Source of the DNA: Leptotrichia wadei
GTDB lineage: Bacteria > Fusobacteriota > Fusobacteriia > Fusobacteriales > Leptotrichiaceae
NCBI RefSeq assembly: GCF_007990545.2
Contig: NZ_AP019829.2
Span: 1 to 64,000 of the forward strand
Direction of reading: 5' to 3'
DNA length: 64,000 nt
Positions 43,688-52,752 of this stretch are shown here, piece after piece. The position numbers and the translations under genes were made by a program. Each line of letters opens with the position of its first letter. Within the stretch, counting starts at the first letter, position 1. The notes beneath the pieces were generated by a model. The model ran no database searches. It had not been told where the DNA came from and saw only the letters and a list, made by a program, of their open reading frames with translations.

Positions 43688-46087
43688 ATGCTAATTTCGT
43701 TAAACTGGTTAAAGCAGTATATAGATTTAGATGGAATAGAAATAAATGAAATGGAAAATGCCTTGACTATGATTGGTCAGGAAGTAGAAAAAATCGAGGT
43801 TTTAGGGGAGAATTTGGAAAATGTCGTAACGGCACAAATTATTGAAAAAGAAATGCACCCTGATTCTGACCACTTGACAATTTGTAAAGTTGATAATGGG
43901 AAAGAAATTTTGCAAATCGTGTGTGGAGCGCCTAATCATAAGGCTGGAGACAAAGTTGCGTTGGCACAAGTTGGGGCAAAATTAGCTCCAGATTTTGTTA
44001 TTAAAAAAGGTAAAATTAGAGGTGTAGAATCGAACGGAATGTTGTGTTCTGAAGAAGAATTAAATATTGGGAAAGATTCGGATGGAATTATGATTTTGCC
44101 TGAAGATACGCCTGTTGGAGTGCCTATGAAGGAGTATTTAGGAATTAACGATACAGTTTTTGAATTGGAAATCACTCCAAATCGTCCTGATTGTTTGTCA
44201 CACATTGGGATTGCAAGAGAATTAGGGGCCTATTACAATAAAGAGGTTAAATATCCAGGTTTTGTGATAAATTCAGAAAGTTCTGAAAAAACGGCTGATA
44301 ACATTTCAGTTGAAATTGAAGACAGTAATTTGGCGAAAAGATATGTGGCTAGAATAATTAAAAATGTTACAGTTAAAGAAAGTCCGAAATGGTTAAAAGA
44401 AAGAGTGGAATCTATTGGAATTAGAAGTATTAACAACATCGTAGATGCTTCAAATTTCATAATGATGGAATTGAATCAACCTAATCATACTTTTGATTTG
44501 GATAAAATTGAAGGTGGAAAAATTGTTGTGAGAGCGGGACATGAAAATGAAAAATTGGTTACGCTTGATGAGCAAGAAAGAAAATTGAATAGCGATGATA
44601 TCGTGATATCTGATGGTGTGAAAGCCGTTGCGCTTGGTGGAGTAATGGGTGGACAAAATTCAGAAATTACTGAAAATACAAAAAATATTTTGTTGGAAGT
44701 AGCAAATTTCAATTCACAAAATGTTAGAAAAACTTCAAGAAGATTGACATTATTTAGTGAATCTTCATACAGATTTGAAAGAAGAGTCGATGAAGAAAAT
44801 GCAATTAATGTGATAAATAGACTTGCAAACATCATTCAAGAAGTGGCAGGTGGAGAAATTTTAGAAGGAGTAGTTGACAATTATCCTGTTCCATATAAGA
44901 AAAAAACAGCTACATTAAACTTTGAGAGATTGAACCGTTTTGTTGGGAAAAATATTCCACGTGAAACAGTTATCGGAATCTTGACTAGACTTGAAATAGA
45001 GGTTGTAGATAATGGGGAAACATTGACATTGACTGCACCTACTTATCGTGATGACTTGGAAAATGAGCAAGATTACTTTGAAGAAGTTATTAGAATGTAT
45101 GGTTTTGATAATATTGAAAATATTTTACCAAAATTAGATATTAGTGAAAAACCAGTTATTGACACAACAAAACTTTCTACACAAGTAAAATTGATTGCGG
45201 CAAATGCTGGGCTTAAAGAAGTTATTAATTATAGTTTCGTACCAAAAGATGCGATGGAAAAAATTAAATACACAAGCGTTGAAAGAGAAAATTTAATTGA
45301 TTTATTGAGACCAATTACAGAAGATTTTGTAACATTGCGTCCAACATTGCTTTATAGCTTGTTAAAAAATGCTAAAGAAAATATGAATAGAAATGCTACA
45401 AATATTAGATTTTTTGAAGTTAGCAGAACTTTTGTGAAAGCGGAAGAATTGGCGAAGGAAGAAGTGAAATTGGGAATAATTCTGGCTGGAGAAAATAATA
45501 AGACATTGTGGAATCCAAAACCAGTTCCTTATGATTTTTATGACTTAAAAGGAATTGTGGAAGAAATTTTCACACAATTAAAATTCAATAATTATATGAT
45601 AAAACGTTCTGAACAAAGCCAATACCATCCAGGTCGTTCAGTTGACGTATTTGTTGGTCGTGAATTGATTGGAAGTTTTGGGGAAATTCATCCAGACGTA
45701 TTGGAAAACTTTGATTTAGGAAAAACATCAGTTTTAGTTGGAGAATTTAATATTGACTTGATTCAGAAATATATCGGTAAAAAAATTAAATATCAAGGAA
45801 TCGTGAAATATCCAGCAGTACCAAGAGATTTTGCGTTCGTTATGAGAGAAGATATTTTGGTTGGAGATGTTTTAAAAACTATTCAAAAAGTTGATAAAAA
45901 GATTGAAAAAGTGGAATTATTTGACATTTATCAAGGTGCAGGAGTGCTGCCAGGAATGAAGAGTGTGGCAATTAGTGTAATCTTGAGAGATAAAAACAAA
46001 ACACTTGAAGAAAAGGAAATTGTTGATATTTCAAATAAAATCGTGGCTAAGGTTGAAAAAGATTATGGAGCGGTTTTGAGAAAGTAG
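43688..46087 (+). CDS. pheT: Phenylalanine--tRNA ligase beta subunit
   Basis: The tRNA-binding and editing subunit of phenylalanyl-tRNA synthetase, 799 residues from ATG 43688 (MLISLNWLKQYIDL is the normal start). Domains in order: tRNA-binding OB fold (about 39-150; GAPNHKAGDKVALAQVGAKL), B3/B4 editing domain (about 205-370), B5, the catalytic-like core, and the C-terminal anticodon-binding domain (about 705-799; KYPAVPRDFAFVM). TTG 43670 is an in-frame alternative. The ribosome site is odd: the strong AAGGAGAG lies about 50 bases upstream, before a palindrome, and nothing good lies closer. Confidence 0.96.
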   Translation: MLISLNWLKQYIDLDGIEINEMENALTMIGQEVEKIEVLGENLENVVTAQIIEKEMHPDSDHLTICKVDNGKEILQIVCGAPNHKAGDKVALAQVGAKLAPDFVIKKGKIRGVESNGMLCSEEELNIGKDSDGIMILPEDTPVGVPMKEYLGINDTVFELEITPNRPDCLSHIGIARELGAYYNKEVKYPGFVINSESSEKTADNISVEIEDSNLAKRYVARIIKNVTVKESPKWLKERVESIGIRSINNIVDASNFIMMELNQPNHTFDLDKIEGGKIVVRAGHENEKLVTLDEQERKLNSDDIVISDGVKAVALGGVMGGQNSEITENTKNILLEVANFNSQNVRKTSRRLTLFSESSYRFERRVDEENAINVINRLANIIQEVAGGEILEGVVDNYPVPYKKKTATLNFERLNRFVGKNIPRETVIGILTRLEIEVVDNGETLTLTAPTYRDDLENEQDYFEEVIRMYGFDNIENILPKLDISEKPVIDTTKLSTQVKLIAANAGLKEVINYSFVPKDAMEKIKYTSVERENLIDLLRPITEDFVTLRPTLLYSLLKNAKENMNRNATNIRFFEVSRTFVKAEELAKEEVKLGIILAGENNKTLWNPKPVPYDFYDLKGIVEEIFTQLKFNNYMIKRSEQSQYHPGRSVDVFVGRELIGSFGEIHPDVLENFDLGKTSVLVGEFNIDLIQKYIGKKIKYQGIVKYPAVPRDFAFVMREDILVGDVLKTIQKVDKKIEKVELFDIYQGAGVLPGMKSVAISVILRDKNKTLEEKEIVDISNKIVAKVEKDYGAVLRK

Positions 46088-46125
46088 AGTAGGATTTAAA
46101 AAGTTGAAATAAAAAAGGGGGAGGA

Positions 46126-47589
46126 ATGATTACAAATCAAGATTATTTGAAAAATCTGGTAAGAGAATTAACAAAATTACCTTATGAAACTGAATGGGTT
46201 GAATTTAAAGTGAATAATATTGAGCCTCAAATGATAGGAGAGTATATTTCAGCATTAAGTAATTCTGCGACTTTATTTGGAAGAACGAAAGGTTATCTTA
46301 TTTGGGGAATAGAAGATAAAAAACATGAAATAGTGGGAACTGATTTTGATTACAGAAATGCAAAAAAAGGGAATGAAGAATTAGAATCGTGGCTAACTAG
46401 AATGTTGGCACCAAGATTAAATATAAAATTTCATGAAATATTTTATGATAAATTAAAAGTAGTTGTATTGGAAATTCCTAATGCAGAACGGGAACCAACT
46501 AAATTTTCTTCAGAGGAGTATATAAGAATAGGTAGCAATAAGAAAAATTTAAAGGGATATCCTGAAAAAGAAAGAAGATTATGGCAATTATTTGATAATA
46601 CACCTTTTGAATTACATTATGCAAAAGAAAACATAAAAAAAGAAAAAATATTTGAATTTTTAAATTATATAGGTTATTATAATTTATTGAATCAGCCAAT
46701 ACCTAAAAATGAAGAAAAAATAATTGAAGATTTTATTAATGAAAAATTTATTGTAAAAAATGAAATTGGAAATTATAATATTAGTAATTTAGGAGCTTTA
46801 TTAATTTCAAAAGATTTTAAAAAATTTGATAAATTATCTAAAAAAAATGTGAGAGTGATTTGGTATAAAAAAAATAATCGATTGGAAACAATAAGAGAAC
46901 AGGTGTTTTCTGGAGGATATGCAGTAGATTATGAAAATATAATAAACTATATACTAACAATTATTCCACAGGAAGAAGTAATTGTCGATTCAATAAGAAA
47001 ATCATTTTTAGCATATCCTGAAATTGCTATTAGAGAATTAGTTGCTAATATTTTGATTCATCAGGCTTTAGATCAGACAGGAACAAGTCCTATGATAGAG
47101 TTATTTGAAAATAGAATAGAATTTTCTAATTTAGGAGCTCCATTAGTCCCTGTTGATAGGATAGTTGATACTGTTCCAATCTCAAGAAATGAAAATATAG
47201 CTGGATTTATGCATAAATGTGGAATATGTGAAGAAAGAGGAAGTGGATATGATAAAGTTATAGATGCCACGAATAAAAATATACTACTTGCACCTAAAAT
47301 AGAAAATCAAGATAATAATTTTACAAAAGTAACATTGTATTCAAAAGTTCCTTTTGAATTAATAAAAAAAGAAGATAAAATACGAACTTGTTATATGTTG
47401 TCGTGTTTAAAATATGTAAGTGAAGGAGCTATTTCAAATTCTGATGTCAGAGAAGTTTTTGGATTTTCTGAAAAAGATAAAGCAAAGGCAACAAGAATAA
47501 TAAAAGATACATTAAATGCAGGATTAATAAAAATAGTTGATAAAAATACAGCACCCCGATATGTGAAATATATTCCATTTTGGGGATAG
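46126..47589 (+). CDS. AlbA_2 (Schlafen-type) ATP-binding transcriptional regulator-like protein
   Basis: A 487-residue protein. An N-terminal AlbA_2/Schlafen domain (about 15-140) has ETEWVEFKVNN and LIWGIEDKKHEIVGTDFD. A GHKL-ATPase-like domain (about 290-400) has IRELVANILIHQALDQTG and IEFSNLGAP with GICEERGSGYDKVI. A C-terminal winged-helix-like segment (about 425-480) has NSDVREVFGFSEKDKAKATRII. Such proteins are common, often mobile, and assumed to be regulators or defence factors; the function is unproven. ATG 46126 follows AAAGGGGGAGGA. It is 38 bp after pheT. A C-terminal fragment of a similar protein remains at 60764. Confidence 0.8.
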   Translation: MITNQDYLKNLVRELTKLPYETEWVEFKVNNIEPQMIGEYISALSNSATLFGRTKGYLIWGIEDKKHEIVGTDFDYRNAKKGNEELESWLTRMLAPRLNIKFHEIFYDKLKVVVLEIPNAEREPTKFSSEEYIRIGSNKKNLKGYPEKERRLWQLFDNTPFELHYAKENIKKEKIFEFLNYIGYYNLLNQPIPKNEEKIIEDFINEKFIVKNEIGNYNISNLGALLISKDFKKFDKLSKKNVRVIWYKKNNRLETIREQVFSGGYAVDYENIINYILTIIPQEEVIVDSIRKSFLAYPEIAIRELVANILIHQALDQTGTSPMIELFENRIEFSNLGAPLVPVDRIVDTVPISRNENIAGFMHKCGICEERGSGYDKVIDATNKNILLAPKIENQDNNFTKVTLYSKVPFELIKKEDKIRTCYMLSCLKYVSEGAISNSDVREVFGFSEKDKAKATRIIKDTLNAGLIKIVDKNTAPRYVKYIPFWG

Positions 47590-47605
47590 AATTTAATTAA
47601 ATTTT

Positions 47606-47709
47606 AAGTATCGCTAAGTATCGAAAATTATAAAAAATACTAAAGATTTTATCTAAAAATGCAGTATTTAGGTTCAAATATAAGAAATTTTAAGTATCAT
47701 TAAGTATCG
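47606..47709. repeat. Paired AAGTATCG repeats
   Basis: AAGTATCG starts at 47606, 47616 and 47702, and AAGTATCA at 47692. Within each pair the units are exactly 10 bp apart, one helical turn, and the pairs are 86 bp apart. They fill the gap between the AlbA_2 gene and the HRDC gene. They may be a protein-binding site or element ends; see also TTAAGTATCCAT at 54091. Confidence 0.5.
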
Positions 47710-47744
47710 GATTAAAAAAATGAAACAAAAAGGGGGAAATTGAG

Positions 47745-48245
47745 GTGTTAAAAATTGTGACTCTGCCATTTAATGAGAGGACAGAAGAATTTGAGCAAGG
47801 GAAGCTGGAAAGGATATTAGGAAATGTCCAGATTGTGAAGTATCAGGCTGAGCTAGTGAAAATTGAGGGGAAATATTACTGGACAGCTTTTGTTGAATAT
47901 GAAAAGGTGGAGAATATAGATAAAAATTTAGAGAAAAATAATTTTTTGCAAAATGGAAGAGATATAGATATTAAAGAGGTTAACAAAAATCATGAAGAAT
48001 ATCTATCAGAGGAAGAAGCTGAACTGTATAAGATTTTGAAAGAATGGAGAGCTGGAGAAGCACAAATACTGGGCTATCCACCTTACATCGTCGCTTCAAA
48101 TCAGCTTTTAGTAGACATAATAAAGGCAAACCCTACAAATGTTGAAGAACTTTCGCAAATAAGAGGAATGGGGAAACGGAAAGTTAGAGATTATGGAGAA
48201 GAGCTTTTGCTGATTTTGGAAAATTTTTATGATATGAAAAGTTGA
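47745..48245 (+). CDS. HRDC-domain protein
   Basis: A 166-residue protein starting at GTG 47745 behind AGGGGGAAA. The N-terminal ~90 residues (LPFNERTEEFEQGKLERIL...) are a ferredoxin-like or unknown module. The C-terminal 75 residues form an HRDC domain: LYKILKEWRAGEAQILGYPPYIVASNQLLVDII and ELSQIRGMGKRKVRDYGEELL, as at the ends of RecQ helicases and RNase D. It probably binds nucleic acid as an accessory factor. No helicase domain is adjacent. A terminator lies at 48338. Confidence 0.8.
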   Translation: MLKIVTLPFNERTEEFEQGKLERILGNVQIVKYQAELVKIEGKYYWTAFVEYEKVENIDKNLEKNNFLQNGRDIDIKEVNKNHEEYLSEEEAELYKILKEWRAGEAQILGYPPYIVASNQLLVDIIKANPTNVEELSQIRGMGKRKVRDYGEELLLILENFYDMKS

Positions 48246-48337
48246 GTTTTTGAGATATTAAGATTTTTTTAAAGAAATTTATAAAACATAAATTTAAGAA
48301 TTGGAAAATTTTTGAATTATGCTTTTTTTATAAAATT

Positions 48338-48377
48338 GGCTGTTTCATAAAATGAACCTTATGAGACAGCCTTTTTT
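48338..48377 (+). terminator. Strong rho-independent terminator
   Basis: GGCTGTTTCATAA (48338-48350) pairs with TTATGAGACAGCC (48359-48371) with one mismatch, then six Ts. TTATGAGACA recurs in the terminator-like repeat at 51305, so the two hairpins may be copies of one element. Confidence 0.8.
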
Positions 48378-48412
48378 ATCTAATCAGATTTTTCACTTAT
48401 ACTAAACCCCGT

Positions 48413-48958
48413 TTAAATAGCAGAATAAATCCATTCACGAAGAGTTATGCTTTTTACTAGTTCATCTGTAAGTAAATTTATAGTGTCGCATAGCCTGTCA
48501 ACTACAGCTTTTAATGTACTGAATATCTTATTGCCGAACCCCATCTGTCTTATTTGTTTCCAAATTTGTTCAATGGGGTTCATTTCTGGTGTATATGGTG
48601 GTATATGTGTCATTATGATGTTTCCCGAAATTTCTAAGTTCTTTGATTTGTGCCATACTGCTCCATCACAGACTAGAATCACAATATCGTCATTATAGCT
48701 TTTAGATAATTCCTTTAAAAAAACACTCATGTTGTTTGTATCGCAGTTTTGCATAACTAAAAAAAATCTTTCCCCCGTTAAAGGCTCCACCGCACCAAAA
48801 ACATACCTGTACTCCCTTATATGATGACAGGGAACACAGGGTCTAAACTTATTGCTGCACCAGCAATACTTAGGCTTGTTAATTCTTCCAAAACTTGCTT
48901 CGTCTTCAAACATTAATCTTACTGTCTTGCCAGGATTTTTTATTTTTGTTTTCTGCAC
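48413..48958 (-). CDS. IS630 transposase, frame B (DDE catalytic half)
   Basis: About 180 residues. It supplies the catalytic triad of the IS630/mariner group: D in LMFEDEASFGR, D in ILVCDGAVWHKS, and E in PPYTPEMNPIEQIWKQIR. It has no good start of its own and is expected to be made by -1 frameshifting from frame A at the A9 run. All three catalytic positions are present, so this copy may be active. Confidence 0.87.
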   Translation of the reverse strand: MQKTKIKNPGKTVRLMFEDEASFGRINKPKYCWCSNKFRPCVPCHHIREYRYVFGAVEPLTGERFFLVMQNCDTNNMSVFLKELSKSYNDDIVILVCDGAVWHKSKNLEISGNIIMTHIPPYTPEMNPIEQIWKQIRQMGFGNKIFSTLKAVVDRLCDTINLLTDELVKSITLREWIYSAI

Positions 48959-49452
48959 CAGATCGGCGATTTTTTTTTAGACTGCTCAATCTCTTCATTG
49001 CTCGCTTTCTTTGGATGTCTGCTCCTAGGCATTATTTTTCTGTAGCCATGCCGTCTTAGAACTCTATATATTTGTTCGTGTCCAATGCTATGCCCAACTA
49101 ATTTAATATATTCCTGTTTTATTTCATTTGTGTTTAACAGTTCACCTTTTTTTGCTCGTTCCTCAAATTGCTTCAAAAACTTCTCTTCCTCTTCAAATGT
49201 CATATTTTTATGATTTCCACCTTTTGGCTTATTCATCAATCCTTGTATTCCTTGATTTGCAAATATGCATATCCATTTACTGACAACTTTTTCATGGACA
49301 TCTAAAATTTCAGCTATTTCCTTATTCTTTTTTCCTAAGCCTCTTAATTCTACTGCATGCAGTCTAATATCTTCACTTTTGTTTTTTATTGTTTTTCTAA
49401 TCATTCTTATCTCATTCGACATTTCTTCTGTTGTCTCATATGCTTTTGCCAT
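48940..49452 (-). CDS. IS630 transposase, frame A (DNA-binding half)
   Basis: About 170 residues. Two HTH regions: HAVELRGLGKKNKEIAEILD with VHEKVVSKWICIFANQG (about 25-65), and SIGHEQIYRVLRRHGYRKIM (about 125-145), which recognise the element ends. It ends in a different frame soon after the A9 run at 48970-48978. A -1 slip on that run joins it to frame B to give one ~340-residue transposase. Start ATG 49452 is chosen over GTG 49461 because AGGTGA precedes it. Confidence 0.85.
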   Translation of the reverse strand: MAKAYETTEEMSNEIRMIRKTIKNKSEDIRLHAVELRGLGKKNKEIAEILDVHEKVVSKWICIFANQGIQGLMNKPKGGNHKNMTFEEEEKFLKQFEERAKKGELLNTNEIKQEYIKLVGHSIGHEQIYRVLRRHGYRKIMPRSRHPKKASNEEIEQSKKKSPIWCRKQK

Positions 49453-49685
49453 TTTTATCACCTATTGTATTATACCACATTATACTCCATTAATTTAACG
49501 GGGTTTAGTATTACATTTCTAAAATCTTTCTTTTTTTGATTTCAGCTTTAATTATGGATTCCCTATTATTTAAATTTTTTATAAAATCATAATTTAAGTT
49601 TTTCATTACCAATCTAAATCCATTAAAATCTGAAAAAATTCAACTAATTTTGTTTTCTGTATAATCATAGATTTATAATATAATT

Positions 49686-50054
49686 CTATATACTTTTATT
49701 TTTTATGTATTCCTCAACATAAAAGTTACCAAATTCTTCCATTGTATCGAGGACAGGAATCAATTTTTTTCCTTTCTCTGTCAAAAAATATTCAACTCTA
49801 GGAGGAACTTCAGGATAAACTTTTCTTCCCACGATACCGTCTTCTTCAAGTTCCCTTAACTGTTTAGTAAGTGAACCTTGAGAAATATTCGATAAAAACT
49901 TTTTGATTTCACTATATCTTCTGACTTCATTTTTTAAAAACCAGATAATTGTTATTTTCCACTTTCCTGCAAAAATTTTTTGAGTATAATTTATTCCACA
50001 TATTCTATTATTCTTTTTTATATTTTCTATTTCAAATTTTTCAAAAATTTCCAT
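49686..50054 (-). CDS. HxlR-family transcriptional regulator
   Basis: A 122-residue winged-helix regulator. Typical blocks: GKWKITIIWFLKNEVRRYSEIKKFL (about 29-53), ISQGSLTKQLRELEEDGIV, and YPEVPPRVEYFLTEKGKKL. Cys20 (RICGINYT) is in the position used for redox or electrophile sensing in YodB/HypR relatives. Start ATG 50054 is chosen because AGGAGG lies just upstream; the in-frame start at 50075 lies before it. It is divergent from the flavin oxidoreductase gene, which it probably controls. Confidence 0.9.
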   Translation of the reverse strand: MEIFEKFEIENIKKNNRICGINYTQKIFAGKWKITIIWFLKNEVRRYSEIKKFLSNISQGSLTKQLRELEEDGIVGRKVYPEVPPRVEYFLTEKGKKLIPVLDTMEEFGNFYVEEYIKNKSI

Positions 50055-50190
50055 TATAAAACCTCCTAATATCACAAGAGTACATTTTTTAATACTATGT
50101 CATTTTTTATTGTCTACTTCAATATTTAGTGTAAATGTATTATAATATTTTAAAACAAAAAAATCAATAAAAATTGAGAGGAGAATAATA

Positions 50191-51165
50191 ATGAAAAAAA
50201 ATAGAATAACAGAAATTTTAGGAATCAAATATCCGATAATACAAGGGCCAATGGCATGGCTAACAGATGCTAAATTGGTAGCTGCAGTGAATAATGCTGG
50301 TGGACTAGGAATTTTAGGACCTAGTGCAGGTCAAACAACAATGACGCCTTCTCCACAGGAAACAATGGAAAGAATGAGGGAAGAAATTAGAAAAACAAGA
50401 GAATTAACTGATAAACCTTTTGGAGTTGTTATTTTAGTCGATACTGATATGAGATTTACAGAACCGTTATTAGATATGATAATTGAAGAAAAAGTTAATG
50501 TTGCATTGGTAAATGGGCTTGATGGAACGGATTATAACGGGACTTTTAAAAGATTAAAAGATGCTGGAATAAAAATTGTTTTTAGACCCTTAGACCCAAC
50601 TATTGAAAATGCTAGAATGGCAGAAAAACTAGGGGCTGATGTCTATGTAGCGACTGGATTTGATGAAGGTGGAACATTACCTGGAGCACAAATTGGAACT
50701 TTTTCAATAGTACCTTTAATAGTAGATTCTGTAAAAAATATTCCTGTTATGGCTGCTGGAGGAATTTCTGATATACGTGGTGTCAGAGCTGCATTTGCAC
50801 TTGGAGCTGAAGGAGTTTTTTTAGGAACTAGATTTTTAGCTACAGAAGAAGCAAGAACAGCGCAGAATGTAAAAGAACTGATGCTAAAAACAACCGCTGA
50901 AGATTTACATATTTTTAGAACATTGCCTTACTTTTACAGATCTATTCCTACAAAACTATCGGCAGAATTAGTTGAAATGGATAAAAACGGTGCTACAAGA
51001 GAAGAACTGTTCTTAAAACAGGGTGGAGGAAAAAATATGAAACTCGGAATGCTTAATGGGGATGAAAATGGATACATTTCGGTTGGTTTAGGAGTAAGTT
51101 TTATTAAGGAAATTAAATCTGTTAAAGAAGTTGTAAACGAATTAATGGCTGATTTTATTGATTAA
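50191..51165 (+). CDS. Nitronate monooxygenase-like flavin oxidoreductase
   Basis: A 324-residue TIM-barrel FMN enzyme of the nitronate monooxygenase/FabK family. The N-terminus has GIKYPIIQGPMAWLTDAKLVAAVNNAGGLGILG (about 11-43), and the phosphate-binding part IPVMAAGGISDIRGVRAAFALGAEGVFLGTRFL (about 186-218). At the place where nitronate monooxygenases and FabK usually have GGH, this protein reads GFDEGGTLPG, so the usual His is replaced by Thr. The substrate may therefore differ. It is divergent from an HxlR regulator with a 136-bp shared promoter region. ATG 50191 follows GAGAGGAGAAT. Confidence 0.85.
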   Translation: MKKNRITEILGIKYPIIQGPMAWLTDAKLVAAVNNAGGLGILGPSAGQTTMTPSPQETMERMREEIRKTRELTDKPFGVVILVDTDMRFTEPLLDMIIEEKVNVALVNGLDGTDYNGTFKRLKDAGIKIVFRPLDPTIENARMAEKLGADVYVATGFDEGGTLPGAQIGTFSIVPLIVDSVKNIPVMAAGGISDIRGVRAAFALGAEGVFLGTRFLATEEARTAQNVKELMLKTTAEDLHIFRTLPYFYRSIPTKLSAELVEMDKNGATREELFLKQGGGKNMKLGMLNGDENGYISVGLGVSFIKEIKSVKEVVNELMADFID

Positions 51166-51171
51166 TTAGAG

Positions 51172-51324
51172 AGGTGTCTCATAAGTTAGAAATAATCCCA
51201 AAAACATATATATTATATATTCTTAGAAATTAAAGATGTTTGTTTTTATTAATTTTATAAAAATAATCATATATATAATTTATGATTTTGTATTTTTATT
51301 CTCCTTATGAGACATCCTTTTTTT
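51172..51324. terminator. Long-loop inverted repeat between convergent genes
   Basis: TGTCTCATAAG (51175-51185) and CTTATGAGACA (51304-51314) are perfect 11-bp complements, 118 bases apart, with Ts after the right arm. It lies exactly between the convergent oxidoreductase and MATE genes. It may be a terminator with a long AT-rich loop or a small element sharing TTATGAGACA with 48359. Confidence 0.5.
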
Positions 51325-52669
51325 ATTTCATTTTTCTAATATACCCATTCCCATAAAACGCAATCCCTAGTTGCCCCACCATCACAATCCAAATCAGCGG
51401 CTCGCAAATCATTACACCAAAATAACCCAATTTCGGCACGATAAAAATTACGAAGATTATTTTTCCAAAAAATTCGATTATACTTGAAACAAGAGGGATT
51501 AATTTCTCTCCGAGAGCCTGTAAAGCGTATCGCAAGTTAAAGAGAATTCCCAGTATTGTGAAAAATGGGGAGGCAATTTTTAGGTAGGTTGAGCCGTTGT
51601 GGAGGACGATTTCAGATTCGGAGCCTGACATCATGTGAATCATGTTTTTGGAAAATAAATATACAAAAATTGTAATTCCGATTGCAAAAACTATATCCAT
51701 CATATTGGCGTAAAATACGCCTTTTCGGATTCTATCCACTTTGTTTGCACCTTTATTTTGGGAAACGAAAGTTGCCAGCGCGAGTGCTATTGTAGTTAGC
51801 GGAATGTTGCAAAATCCCATAAGTTTTCTTGCCGAAGTATGTCCAGCGATAATCAAGTATCCAAACCCATTTATCGCATACTGCAAAATCAGCGTTCCCA
51901 TAAGTACAATTGCAATCATAAATCCCATAGAAAGTCCCTGTCCAAGCAGTTCCTTGTACAATTTTTTATCAAATCTGAAATGTTTTTTTCTAGGAATTAA
52001 AATCGGTTCTTTTACGTAAATGTAGATAATACTCAGGATAACCGAAATTGCCTGTGCAATAACTGTTGCAATCGCAGCTCCGCCAATTCCCATTTTAAGG
52101 GAAGTTATGAAATAAATATCAAGAAAAATATTTAAAATTGAAGCAATTACCAAAAATACGAGCGACATAAAGCTGTTTCCGATTGCACGTAAAAGTCCTG
52201 ACGACAAGTTATAGGAAAAAGTTACGCCAATAAACATTGTTATTATGTTTATATATTCAAATGCTTCTTTTATAATATTTTCAGGCGTATGCAAGACTTT
52301 TAGCAACGGCATAAGAATAAACCGTGATAAAATCATTACTCCCACAGTAATCCAGATTCCAATAACAATTGAACCAGCTACAGACTTTTTCAAAAGATTC
52401 TTATTATTCGCCCCATAATTTCTAGCCGTAACCATACTAAGTCCGTTTCCGATTCCCAACGCAAATCCAAAAATCAGCTCAAAAATAGCTGCCGAAGCCC
52501 CAATAGCCGCAAGCGAATTATCTCCCAAAGTATGCCCCACAATGGCAATATCCGCCATATTGTAAAGCTGCTGAAAAATATTTGACACAAGTATGGGTAT
52601 CGAAAAAATCAGAAGCGACTTCAAAATATTATCATTTATCAAATCAACCGAAAAATTAAATTTTTTCAT
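51323..52669 (-). CDS. MATE family efflux transporter
   Basis: A 448-residue, 12-helix multidrug-type antiporter of the NorM/DinF class. N-terminal LLIFSIPILVSNIFQQLYNMADIAIVGHTLG (about 16-46) and GIGNGLSMVTARNYGANN (about 76-93) are characteristic, as is the internal repeat (FVSQNKGANKVDRIRKG, about 302-318). It differs clearly from the MATE protein at 11652. Substrate unknown. It is read from the minus strand with AAAGGAC as ribosome site. Confidence 0.93.
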   Translation of the reverse strand: MKKFNFSVDLINDNILKSLLIFSIPILVSNIFQQLYNMADIAIVGHTLGDNSLAAIGASAAIFELIFGFALGIGNGLSMVTARNYGANNKNLLKKSVAGSIVIGIWITVGVMILSRFILMPLLKVLHTPENIIKEAFEYINIITMFIGVTFSYNLSSGLLRAIGNSFMSLVFLVIASILNIFLDIYFITSLKMGIGGAAIATVIAQAISVILSIIYIYVKEPILIPRKKHFRFDKKLYKELLGQGLSMGFMIAIVLMGTLILQYAINGFGYLIIAGHTSARKLMGFCNIPLTTIALALATFVSQNKGANKVDRIRKGVFYANMMDIVFAIGITIFVYLFSKNMIHMMSGSESEIVLHNGSTYLKIASPFFTILGILFNLRYALQALGEKLIPLVSSIIEFFGKIIFVIFIVPKLGYFGVMICEPLIWIVMVGQLGIAFYGNGYIRKMK

Positions 52670-52752
52670 TTTTTGTCCTTTCTTTTTGTTTTTTAAATCG
52701 TAAGTTTTTATTCTTGCTTACAAAATAATTTTTTGTAAAAAATATAATTTTT

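Larger units (their letters stand above)
48402..49508 (-). mobile_element. IS630-family insertion sequence, copy 1 (apparently intact)
   Basis: A 1107-bp element, ends CTAAACCCCGTT and AACGGGGTTTAG, flanked by TA on both sides (48400-48401 and 49509-49510), the IS630/Tc1-mariner target pattern. It contains two overlapping frames on the minus strand joined by a 9-A run. A second, decayed copy of exactly the same length lies at 59640-60746 in the opposite orientation. Confidence 0.93.

Noticed and set aside
43670-43690. TTG 43670 as pheT start
   Set aside because: Family members begin at MLISLNWLKQYI, matching ATG 43688; the TTG has no better ribosome site. Kept only as an alternative.
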